A DNA stretch of 13,157 bases from PUMD01 sp964599275. Its GTDB lineage: Bacteria > Bacillota > Sulfobacillia > SLMV01. The DNA is taken from the NCBI GenBank assembly GCA_964599275.1, contig CAZRFK010000055.1, positions 1 to 13,157 of the forward strand, written 5' to 3'. This document shows, one piece after another, positions 7,626 through 13,157 of this stretch. How positions within the stretch are numbered: position 1 is the stretch's first letter; every line of letters starts with the position of its first letter. Position numbers and translations under genes: made by a program. Under the pieces are notes generated by a model, which was given only the letters and a program-made list of their open reading frames with translations, did not search any database and had not been told where the DNA came from.

Positions 7626-7646
7626 GTGTAGCAGCGTGGTTATAAT
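7618..7646 (+). promoter_or_regulatory. strong sigma-A promoter for the ECF S component
   Basis: TTGTCA (7618-7623, five of six matches) is followed after exactly 17 bases by a perfect TATAAT (7641-7646). The predicted start at about 7653 leaves a short leader of about 43 bases ending in AAGGAGG (7682-7688), 7 bases before the ATG at 7696. The leader is too short for most riboswitches. Confidence 0.7.
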
Positions 7647-7695
7647 TAACTGCACGTGATGGAAAAACACCTGAACAAAACAAGGAGGCTAGAAA

Positions 7696-8208
7696 ATGAA
7701 AGCTAGACAGATCGTCCAGGGAGCACTGCTGACATCCCTGGCTATAATCATCCCCATATCTTTTGGCGGCTACCTTCGTGTATACATTCCGCCATTTTCA
7801 GCAACTCTTGTATCACACGTTCCTGTTTTTCTGTCCATGTTAATCAGTCCACTCGTTGCATTTTTCGTTGGTGTGGGCTCAACTTTGGGCTTTTTGCTGG
7901 TTTTGGGGCCAGTGATCGCTGCTCGCGCGGCAGTTCATATTGTGGTAGCCACAGCGGGAGCTTACCTGATCCATAAAGGAAAATACAGCTTTGCCGCAGC
8001 CCTGTTCCTGGTGCTTCCCCTGCATGCGCTGGGCGAAGCTTTGATAGTGATACCCTTTGGCTTTTCACTGTACGACGCTGGAGTAGTTGTGGGGATAGGA
8101 ACCGCCCTGCATCACATCGTTGATGCATTTATCGCTATCGGCATCTACAGACTGCTGGTCAAATCGGGAAGCCTGGAACCGATAGACCAACTGACCGCAG
8201 CCCAGTGA
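7696..8208 (+). CDS. ECF transporter S component (vitamin-type substrate-binding membrane protein)
   Basis: A 170-residue protein with about five to six membrane helices that begins 'KARQIVQGALLTSLAIIIP', the small-residue helix 1 by which S components dock on the shared EcfT subunit. 'SHVPVFLSMLISPLVAFFVGVGSTLGFLL' is the type of helix 2-3 region seen in NiaX-like and related S components. S components bind a vitamin or precursor outside the membrane and work with the EcfA1-EcfA2-EcfT energising module, which is not encoded in this window, as expected for group II systems. AAGGAGG lies 7 bases before the ATG. It has its own promoter with a palindromic operator and ends convergent to the pantothenate operon. 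The substrate cannot be assigned; the pantothenate neighbourhood is only weak evidence since the genes are on opposite strands. Confidence 0.8.
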   Translation: MKARQIVQGALLTSLAIIIPISFGGYLRVYIPPFSATLVSHVPVFLSMLISPLVAFFVGVGSTLGFLLVLGPVIAARAAVHIVVATAGAYLIHKGKYSFAAALFLVLPLHALGEALIVIPFGFSLYDAGVVVGIGTALHHIVDAFIAIGIYRLLVKSGSLEPIDQLTAAQ

Positions 8209-8236
8209 AAAAAGTCAAAAGTCAATTCTTCTCCAA

Positions 8237-8308
8237 CCGGGCGGGAATGGCCTGCATCCATCCGAGTAGACCCTGTACGGATGCCACGTGAAGCAAGACA
8301 CCGCCCGG
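8237..8308. other. nested-hairpin intergenic element, possible structured RNA
   Basis: CCGGGCGG (8237-8244) is the exact reverse complement of CCGCCCGG (8301-8308). Inside, GCATCC (8254-8259) is the exact reverse complement of GGATGC (8279-8284). The two nested helices fold a compact structure of about 72 bases, much richer in GC than the neighbouring intergenic DNA. It lies in the 128 bases between the convergent ECF and panC genes. Neither side is followed by a T run adjoining the outer stem, although the minus strand becomes T-rich about 20 bases later. I could not match it to a known RNA or mobile-element family. It could be a bidirectional 3'-end structure, a small RNA, or a remnant of a retroelement or repeat. 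Confidence 0.45.
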
Positions 8309-8336
8309 AGTATGGTCATGAAGGCTTGATAAGTCT

Positions 8337-9179
8337 TTATACCTGCACCACCCGGTTGTCGATCAACCTGGTATCAGCCACGTATACGGCCGCTGCTAAA
8401 ACTACATCTCCAGATATACAACTAACATCTGACAGATCTTCAGCGTCACGCAATTCTAGATAATCCAACCGCACTGCAGATTCACTGTCAATAATGTCTC
8501 GTACAGCCTTTTTGATCTGCTGGGCGTTGCACGTGCCATTTTCTATCAATTCAACACCATGCCGGAGTGCCGCCGGCAAAACCAGGGCGGCCCTCCTTTC
8601 TTCAGATGTCAGATGCTTGTTTCGCGAACTGAGAGCCAGACCATCTTCTTCCCGCACTGTAGGACAACCTATGACCCGGACATCCATGTGAAGATCCCGA
8701 ACCATTCTCTGGATGACTTTCAGCTGCTGATAGTCCTTTTGTCCGAAATAAGCATGGTGAGGACGCACAATATTGAACAATTTAGCTACTATGGTGGTCA
8801 CTCCCCGGAAATGCCCAGGTCTGGCTCCCCCACAAAGGCCTTCTGTCAGCTCCTCAACTTCAACATATGTGCTGTAATTTTTCGGGTAGAGATCTTCTTC
8901 GATGGGACAAAAGACCACATCAACTCCTGCCTCATCTGCCAGATGCAGATCTCTCTGCTCATCTCGAGGATACAGGCGGTAGTCATCCTCATCATTGAAC
9001 TGAACCGGATTCACAAATATGCTGATCACCAGAAGGTCATTATCCTTGGTGGCCCTTTCAAACAAAGACAAATGCCCCCGATGCAGGTAACCCATGGTGG
9101 GTACAAAGCCGATCGTTTCTTCCCGGGAGAGTTGATTTCGCCATCTGCGCATTTCATCTATAGAGGAGAAAACCTTCAC
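8337..9179 (-). CDS. panC: pantothenate synthetase (pantoate--beta-alanine ligase)
   Basis: A 280-residue enzyme of normal family length that condenses pantoate and beta-alanine with ATP to give pantothenate in the cytosol. Seen in order: 'FVPTMGYLHRGHLSLF', with the HRGH version of the nucleotidyl-transferase HIGH motif; 'FVNPVQFNDEDDYRLYPR' for substrate binding; 'GHFRGVTTIVAKLFNI'; 'YFGQKDYQQLKVI'; and 'DGLALSSRN', the KMSKS-like loop. All the usual landmarks are present, so it should be active. The start is a GTG at 9179 with GAGGAGG about 7 bases upstream, inside the end of panB, and the gap between panB and panC is 2 bases. It is the last gene of the operon; the next gene is convergent, so panD does not follow here. 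Confidence 0.97.
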   Translation of the reverse strand: MKVFSSIDEMRRWRNQLSREETIGFVPTMGYLHRGHLSLFERATKDNDLLVISIFVNPVQFNDEDDYRLYPRDEQRDLHLADEAGVDVVFCPIEEDLYPKNYSTYVEVEELTEGLCGGARPGHFRGVTTIVAKLFNIVRPHHAYFGQKDYQQLKVIQRMVRDLHMDVRVIGCPTVREEDGLALSSRNKHLTSEERRAALVLPAALRHGVELIENGTCNAQQIKKAVRDIIDSESAVRLDYLELRDAEDLSDVSCISGDVVLAAAVYVADTRLIDNRVVQV

Positions 9180-9181
9180 TT

Positions 9182-10051
9182 TTATTCCTCCTCGACTTGT
9201 TCTGAAAGCTTTTTCATCTGTGCGATAACTTCGGGATCGGCCGAAAAACTCTCCTTTTTGCTGGGGAATTCGCCGGACCGGACGTCAGAGGAAAACTCCT
9301 GTACCGCATTTTTAATCATTTCTCCCACGTCAGCATACTGACGAACAAATTTTGGGGTAAATTCATCATACATCCCGACAATATCGTGAAACACCAGCAC
9401 CTGGCCATCACAATGTCGGCCTGCTCCTATCCCAATCGTAGGTATGGTCAGAGTTTTTGATATTTCACGAGCAACTTCAGCAGGAATGCCTTCCAGAACC
9501 AGAGAAAACACCCCCGCTTCCTGCAGCAGCTGGGCATCTACCAGCAGCTCTTTGGCCGCCTGTATCTGCCTTCCCTGAACTTTAAAGCCACCCATTTGAT
9601 GCACGGCCTGGGGGGTCAGCCCTATATGCCCCATTACCGGGATACCCGCCCGGTCGAGAGCGCTCACCTGGGGAAGAACCTGTTCCCCACCCTCAACTTT
9701 CACCGCTTCAGCTTGAGTTTCCTTGACAATCCTGCCGGCGTTGCGCAGGGTATCCTCTTTGGAGACCTGAAAACTCATAAACGGCATATCAGCCACCACC
9801 ATCGGACGTTCAACAGCCCGACACACGGCTTGAGTATGGGATATAATATCCTGCAGCGTCACGGGGAGAGTATCCTTATAGCCCAGAACCGTCATTCCCA
9901 GAGAGTCACCCACCAAAATCATGTCAACCCCGCCCTGCTCGACCAGCCTGGCAGTCGGGTAATCGTAGGCCGTAAGCATTACTATCTGTTGACCGTCTTT
10001 TTTCATCTCCTGCAGCTCAGATATTGTTATTTTTTCGTTCGTATTACTCAT
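9182..10051 (-). CDS. panB: 3-methyl-2-oxobutanoate hydroxymethyltransferase
   Basis: A 289-residue enzyme that adds a hydroxymethyl group from 5,10-methylene-tetrahydrofolate to 2-oxoisovalerate, giving ketopantoate, the first committed step to pantothenate. The TIM-barrel marks are clear: 'IVMLTAYDYPTARLVEQ', 'DMILVGDSLGMTVLGY' with the metal-binding Asp, 'VVADMPFMSF', 'AVKVEGGE', 'VMGHIGLTPQAVHQMGGF' and 'IPTIGIGAGRHCDGQVLV'. The protein has a C-terminal extension of roughly 20 residues compared with the 264-residue E. coli enzyme, rich in Glu and Lys. GAGGAGG lies about 8 bases before the ATG, and the first 8 bases overlap the end of the DUF2520 gene, so translation is likely coupled. Confidence 0.97.
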   Translation of the reverse strand: MSNTNEKITISELQEMKKDGQQIVMLTAYDYPTARLVEQGGVDMILVGDSLGMTVLGYKDTLPVTLQDIISHTQAVCRAVERPMVVADMPFMSFQVSKEDTLRNAGRIVKETQAEAVKVEGGEQVLPQVSALDRAGIPVMGHIGLTPQAVHQMGGFKVQGRQIQAAKELLVDAQLLQEAGVFSLVLEGIPAEVAREISKTLTIPTIGIGAGRHCDGQVLVFHDIVGMYDEFTPKFVRQYADVGEMIKNAVQEFSSDVRSGEFPSKKESFSADPEVIAQMKKLSEQVEEE

Positions 10052-10937
10052 TCTGAGTTACCTCCTCTTTCAATAAACTGTTCAGTTTTTCTGCTGTCCG
10101 ATCATCTACAGTTCCCTTTGCACATGCTATCTCCAACGCAGACTGACCCAGCACCCGATACAATCTCTGTTGTTGGGGTTTGTCACTCATTTCACTCAGA
10201 TGCATCTTTATTGTATCTAAGTCACCTCTTGCGACGGGTCCCGTCAGAGCCTCTACAGTTCCCTGTTCCTTTATATTCTGCAAAGTTCCTTTTACAAGCG
10301 GCTCAAGGGCCAATAGTGCTTTCTGCCTGCTAAGACCGGCCGATTCCTCCAAAGATAATGCCAACTCCAGGAGTACAACCAAATAATTAGAGGCAACACA
10401 TGCTGCCGCATGATAAAGAGATTTACCATCTGGGTTAATGACCTGACATTCGACCCCCAGCGCCTCGGCGGCAGAGGCTGCAGTGGATACGCCAACTTCA
10501 TCGCCCTCGACAACAATGAGGCTTTCAGGAAGGAGTTTGCAGGCAGCTTTCCAGTTTGCAAATGACTGAAGCGGATGCATTGAGGCGCAAAAATACTGCA
10601 CATCCGAGGGCCAACGAAGCACATCACTTTTGAGGGCCCCGGAAGTATGCAGCAGAACCGCTCCTTCGCTTAACTGATCTCCGGCAGCAATTTTTTGAGC
10701 AATGCCTCCCACCGCATCATCGGGAGTGGTGATAAAAATCAAATCAGCTGCACTGACAGCATCTGATACGTCTTCATAAACCACACCACTTCCCACTCTT
10801 TTTACTGCACGTCGAGAAGAAGTGTTTGACCGACTGTAAAATCCCCTTATTTCAAACTGTGCATCTTCGGACAACAGGTAACCGAATGTGGTTCCCACCA
10901 CTCCTGCTCCGATAAAGACGGTACTCCACACGGACAA
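10044..10937 (-). CDS. Rossmann-like/DUF2520 oxidoreductase, candidate ketopantoate reductase
   Basis: A 297-residue protein with an N-terminal NAD(P)-binding fold ('VFIGAGVVGTTFGYLL', a GxGxxG motif) and 'DLIFITTPDDAV' after it. The C-terminal half is helical and belongs to DUF2520: 'LLHTSGALKSDVL', 'SMHPLQSFA' and 'HAAACVASNYLVVLLELAL'. This architecture resembles dimeric 6-phosphogluconate or ketopantoate reductases. It overlaps panB and leads the panB-panC operon, and the pathway needs a reductase for ketopantoate between PanB and PanC. From memory, Francisella PanG, a non-PanE ketopantoate reductase, is of related type; I am not certain that PanG is DUF2520. The best start is TTG 10937, since GAGGTGAT (10949-10942) is a near-perfect Shine-Dalgarno site; GTG 10946 overlaps that site and GTG 10931 is further away. 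Confidence 0.85.
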   Translation of the reverse strand: MSVWSTVFIGAGVVGTTFGYLLSEDAQFEIRGFYSRSNTSSRRAVKRVGSGVVYEDVSDAVSAADLIFITTPDDAVGGIAQKIAAGDQLSEGAVLLHTSGALKSDVLRWPSDVQYFCASMHPLQSFANWKAACKLLPESLIVVEGDEVGVSTAASAAEALGVECQVINPDGKSLYHAAACVASNYLVVLLELALSLEESAGLSRQKALLALEPLVKGTLQNIKEQGTVEALTGPVARGDLDTIKMHLSEMSDKPQQQRLYRVLGQSALEIACAKGTVDDRTAEKLNSLLKEEVTQNE

Positions 10938-10941
10938 AAGT

Positions 10942-10949
10942 ATCACCTC
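10942..10949 (-). promoter_or_regulatory. ribosome binding site that sets the DUF2520 start
   Basis: GAGGTGAT is complementary over 8 bases to the usual end of 16S rRNA. From GAGG to the TTG at 10937 there are 8 bases, while the GTG at 10946 lies within the site itself. This favours the TTG start. Confidence 0.55.
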
Positions 10950-11137
10950 ACGGTTATCTTAAGGTTTCCAGTCAAAAAAGAAAAGCAACGAGACAGGAAT
11001 TACCCGGAATCTATTAAAGGTAATAAACAGTCTGGATATGATAATGACGTGCCAGAAAATCACAGCAGGGCTAATAGCAGTGTCTTCCTGATTTGAGTGA
11101 TATCGATCATTTGGTCAATAAATTTGAAAGGAACGCT

Positions 11138-11974
11138 ATGAAACCCATACCGAAAAGATCACCGCTGAGATTTATCGCCGGCCGAGCATACCATATGGTC
11201 CGACGATATATGCAGTGGTACGTAATGCCCATCAACTGGGCAGACATACAGGGAGAACTGCTCCCGTGCGTGGCTTTCGAACACCGCACTCCCCTGCTCA
11301 GAGACCTTCCTGAGTACGATATGTGGATGCAGCACAATAAGATAATAAACTTGAATATTGCCGTACAGCACATCAACAGGCTGATTGTCCATCCTCAAGA
11401 AACATTCTCCTACTGGCGGTGTATTGGCAAGCCCACGTCGGAAAAAGGTTATTTGGAAGGAATGGTACTGGTGGATGGACGAATAAAATCAGGGGTGGGA
11501 GGTGGTTTGTGCCAGCTCTCGAATCTCATTTACTGGATGACCCTGCACACCCCACTGACTGTTGTCGAACGCCACCGACATTCCTACGACGTTTTTCCTG
11601 ACTCCAACAGGACACAACCTTTTGGCAGCGGTGCAACATGCGCCTATCCTTACATTGATCTACAGGTCAAAAATAATACCACCCAGACTTATCAGCTGGA
11701 GGTTTTTCTAACCGATGATCAGCTGGTCGGAAAGTGGCGGTCAGAAGAACAACCTCCCCACAAATATCAGGTGTATGAAAAAGCTCACCGGATCACTCAC
11801 GACAACATGCACGGGTATCTCAGGCACAATATCATTCATAGAGAAGTTTATAATCAGCAGGATCAGCTGATAGACGATGAATACGTCACTGAGAACCACG
11901 CTGTAATGATGTATGAACCATTTCTGCCTGACGGTCAGTCAGATAACCCCAGTTCGGATATGCAACCGCGTTGA
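11138..11974 (+). CDS. VanW family protein, stand-alone
   Basis: A 278-residue protein that fits the short VanW family along its length: an N-terminal basic segment with no obvious signal peptide, then 'YDMWMQHNKIINLNIAV', 'ETFSYWRCIGKPTSEKGYLEG', the signature 'SGVGGGLCQLSNLIYWM', 'ERHRHSYDVFPDSN', 'PFGSGATCAYPYIDLQ' and 'HRITHDNMHGYLRHN'. VanW was named for its place in vanB-type vancomycin resistance operons, where its role is not known. No vanH, vanB, vanX or regulator gene is here, so resistance should not be inferred. I chose ATG 11138, with AAAGGA ending 5 bases before it, over TTG 11093, because the family usually starts with this short basic segment. It stands alone and is convergent with the iron-sulfur protein gene. 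Confidence 0.9.
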   Translation: MKPIPKRSPLRFIAGRAYHMVRRYMQWYVMPINWADIQGELLPCVAFEHRTPLLRDLPEYDMWMQHNKIINLNIAVQHINRLIVHPQETFSYWRCIGKPTSEKGYLEGMVLVDGRIKSGVGGGLCQLSNLIYWMTLHTPLTVVERHRHSYDVFPDSNRTQPFGSGATCAYPYIDLQVKNNTTQTYQLEVFLTDDQLVGKWRSEEQPPHKYQVYEKAHRITHDNMHGYLRHNIIHREVYNQQDQLIDDEYVTENHAVMMYEPFLPDGQSDNPSSDMQPR

Positions 11975-12014
11975 ACATTGCCTCTCTATGCCCACCGGGT
12001 CATTTACCCCTGCA

Positions 12015-12806
12015 TCATATCGGGCGCTCTCGCTGGCAGGGCACATCCACGTAGCATTTACCGCAGGGAGCGTAGGGAAAACCCAGCATGCCCCGAGATT
12101 CAGAACCTTCCCTCCGCAGGTTATTCCGGCACAAATTTTTATCTTTACCTTCCTTCGACAGGGCATCAACCGGACATCTGTTCAAACAATGTCCACACGA
12201 ATCATCAGAATAATGGAGGCAGTAGGCAAAAGGGGTGTGGTAATCTCTATCTGTAGATGCAATATTCAGGGTTGTAACCACGCTTCCGAATCTGCCGGAG
12301 ACCCCCTCAGCAGTAATCAATCCAGCGTGCAGTCCAAATGTCCCCAGCCCACAGGCGTAAGCTACATGCCTTTCCGACCAGTTGCTGCTCAGATCTTGCG
12401 ATTTAAATTGGGAAGTTAAGGAAGGAACAGCAGCTTTGTAACCAGCACTTTCCAACTGATGGCTGACGAACCTGCGGAGTCTCTGATTAAGTAGTTCACC
12501 GTAAAACCTCACGAATACCCATTCCCGAGATGCCTGTTCTCCTTTCCAGTTGCTTTCACATATCTGCTCGGTTATGGGAAGAAAATATGAAATCACCGTC
12601 CGGGCACCACTCAGAAAGTCTTCCGGCTTCTTGTGATGTTCACCTATCACTTGCTGCTGCGCAAACTCGTCAAAAACGGGATCTCCAGCTTCTGCAAATC
12701 CGACCAGGGGCGCTGCAAACATCTTCTTTGAAGAACCGGGCAGGTAGTTACCTTCATCACGCTGCACAAATTTTTTGATGAGTTCAACAACATCATTCGA
12801 TTTCAT
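12015..12806 (-). CDS. epoxyqueuosine-reductase-like [4Fe-4S] protein
   Basis: A 263-residue protein of the short QueG-like group. The central 'SERHVAYACGLGTFGLHAG' and 'RFGSVVTTLNI' strings are typical of these reductases. The first cluster motif is C-x7-C-x2-C-x3-CP (Cys at about 196, 204, 207, 211), and the second is an isolated Cys at 226 plus 'CGKCYVDVPC' (248, 251, 257). Two [4Fe-4S] clusters are therefore likely. True QueG binds cobalamin and is longer; this group's real substrate is usually unknown, so 'queG' is not assigned. ATG 12806 has GGAGGT 6 bases upstream and is preferred over the in-frame start at 12872. It stands alone, convergent with the VanW gene and divergent from the HD-domain frame. 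Confidence 0.85.
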   Translation of the reverse strand: MKSNDVVELIKKFVQRDEGNYLPGSSKKMFAAPLVGFAEAGDPVFDEFAQQQVIGEHHKKPEDFLSGARTVISYFLPITEQICESNWKGEQASREWVFVRFYGELLNQRLRRFVSHQLESAGYKAAVPSLTSQFKSQDLSSNWSERHVAYACGLGTFGLHAGLITAEGVSGRFGSVVTTLNIASTDRDYHTPFAYCLHYSDDSCGHCLNRCPVDALSKEGKDKNLCRNNLRREGSESRGMLGFPYAPCGKCYVDVPCQRERPI

Positions 12807-12885
12807 AAAACCACCTCCAATTTGTATTTGTGCTACTTTATCGTGAACTTTTCGAACAATTAAGTCATTCACCTATATATCTTCT

Positions 12886-12916
12886 TAGACAACCAGCACC
12901 TTTCCTCTTTTATACT
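12886..12916 (+). promoter_or_regulatory. possible promoter upstream of the HD-domain frame
   Basis: TAGACA (12886-12891, five of six -35 matches) and TATACT (12911-12916, five of six -10 matches) are separated by 19 bases, which is longer than ideal. Transcription would begin near 12923 and run into the interrupted HD-domain frame. Weak call. Confidence 0.25.
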
Positions 12917-12940
12917 GGATTATTCAACTGCAGCGCATAA

Positions 12941-13157
12941 CCGCTGGTGGTTCATAGTGGTTTCCTCCTGCAAAAGCAGATTCAGCATCTGCTGTCTCTC
13001 AACCAGGAGGTGGCCGAAAAGGACCAGTAGATCGATGAACACTGTCGCCGCCTGCAGGAGTTGAGCAAAAGAGCGGGAGAGCAGCTGGGTCTGCGAGAAA
13101 AAGAGTTGTTTTCCCTGGGATATGCTTCATTTCTGCACGATATAGCAAAGGCCAAGA
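12941..13157 (+). pseudogene. HD-GYP/HD domain fragment interrupted by in-frame TAG (runs off right edge)
   Basis: After an in-frame TAA at 12938-12940 a frame runs 29 codons, ending 'LNQEVAEKDQ', meets TAG at 13028-13030, and continues 42 codons in the same frame as 'IDEHCRRLQELSKRAG' and 'FSLGYASFLHDIAKAK' to the edge. Read across the TAG it matches the opening of an HD-type phosphohydrolase domain as in HD-GYP proteins: a linker helix, a conserved His (13040-13042), then the His-Asp pair (13136-13141). Usual members have HDIGK; here the Gly is Ala. No start codon with a binding site was found upstream of the TAG. The simplest reading is a decayed or N-terminally truncated gene. Other readings are a sequencing error, suppression of the amber codon, or a start after it. 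The rest lies outside the window. Confidence 0.5.

Larger units (their letters stand above)
7272..7695. other. gene-poor divergent region with two promoters and hairpins
   Basis: This 424-base stretch lies between the divergent cyclic-di-GMP regulator and ECF transporter genes. It holds two plus-strand promoter-like sites, a loose inverted repeat (7528-7534 with 7554-7560), and a perfect palindrome, all listed separately. A 61-codon frame (TTG 7324 to TGA 7507-7509) would encode one hydrophobic helix, 'VIILPALTLVLLIIAYIV', but has no properly spaced ribosome binding site and contains the extended -10 box, so it is not called as a gene. No clear promoter for the minus-strand regulator was found. 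Confidence 0.5.

Noticed and set aside
7528..7653. Riboswitch or T-box in front of the ECF gene
   Set aside because: The near-consensus promoter leaves only about 43 bases of leader, and I found no T-box TGGNACC-type sequence or recognisable riboswitch core in the upstream hairpins.
8559..9341. 260-codon plus-strand open frame antisense to panC and panB
   Set aside because: It lies opposite two certain genes, is Cys/Ser/His rich in a shadow-like way, and has no family resemblance.
9596..10333. 245-codon plus-strand open frame opposite panB and the DUF2520 gene
   Set aside because: It crosses the boundary of two well-supported minus-strand genes and has low-complexity His/Pro/Ser-rich composition typical of an antisense shadow.
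10950..11137. pan RNA motif or promoter upstream of the pantothenate operon
   Set aside because: No pair of stem-loops with the expected pattern and no -35/-10 pair with good spacing could be seen; only a weak TTACC/GGTAA inverted repeat is present.
11138..11974. Vancomycin resistance
   Set aside because: Only VanW is present; none of the ligase, dipeptidase or sensor genes is nearby.
11913..12419. 168-codon plus-strand open frame starting inside the VanW gene
   Set aside because: It overlaps the VanW 3' end and lies opposite the clear iron-sulfur protein gene.

Overview
The window looks like the chromosome of an anaerobic, Clostridia-like member of the Bacillota. Supporting signs are strong AGGAGG-type ribosome binding sites, frequent TTG and GTG starts, a stand-alone VanW protein, a DUF4330 protein, an S component for an ECF vitamin transporter with no ATPase gene beside it, and a DUF2520-panB-panC operon. 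GC content is moderate by eye. No rRNA, tRNA, CRISPR array, IS element or phage gene was seen. The species cannot be named from the sequence alone.

Layout. Positions 1-1433 (+) are the tail of a surface-polysaccharide cluster: the C-terminal part of a GNAT-type acyltransferase, then a PIG-L/LmbE zinc deacetylase. Converging on it, 1393-3810 (-) is a three-gene operon of DUF4330 protein, an unrecognised two-helix membrane protein, and an O-antigen ligase/polymerase-like protein, with a good promoter at 3869-3897. Next come a small DUF4870 membrane protein (4101-4475, +) and a large cyclic-di-GMP regulator (4584-7271, -) with the order PAS-GAF-PAS-PAS-GGDEF-HD-GYP.

A gene-poor stretch (7272-7695) carries two promoter-like sites and a perfect 11-bp-arm palindrome that overlaps the -35 box of the promoter in front of an ECF S component (7696-8208, +). 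A GC-rich, nested-hairpin intergenic element (8237-8308) separates it from the convergent pantothenate operon (8337-10937, -), transcribed as DUF2520 protein, panB, panC. The DUF2520 protein is a good candidate for the ketopantoate reductase step; panD is not in the window.

The right end holds a VanW-family protein (11138-11974, +), a two-[4Fe-4S] epoxyqueuosine-reductase-like protein (12015-12806, -), and, at the edge, an HD-domain reading frame interrupted by an in-frame TAG. No clearly new multi-gene system is evident. The most notable items are the palindromic operator, the DUF4330/unknown/O-antigen-ligase operon, the structured intergenic element, the DUF2520 pantothenate link, and the amber-interrupted HD gene.
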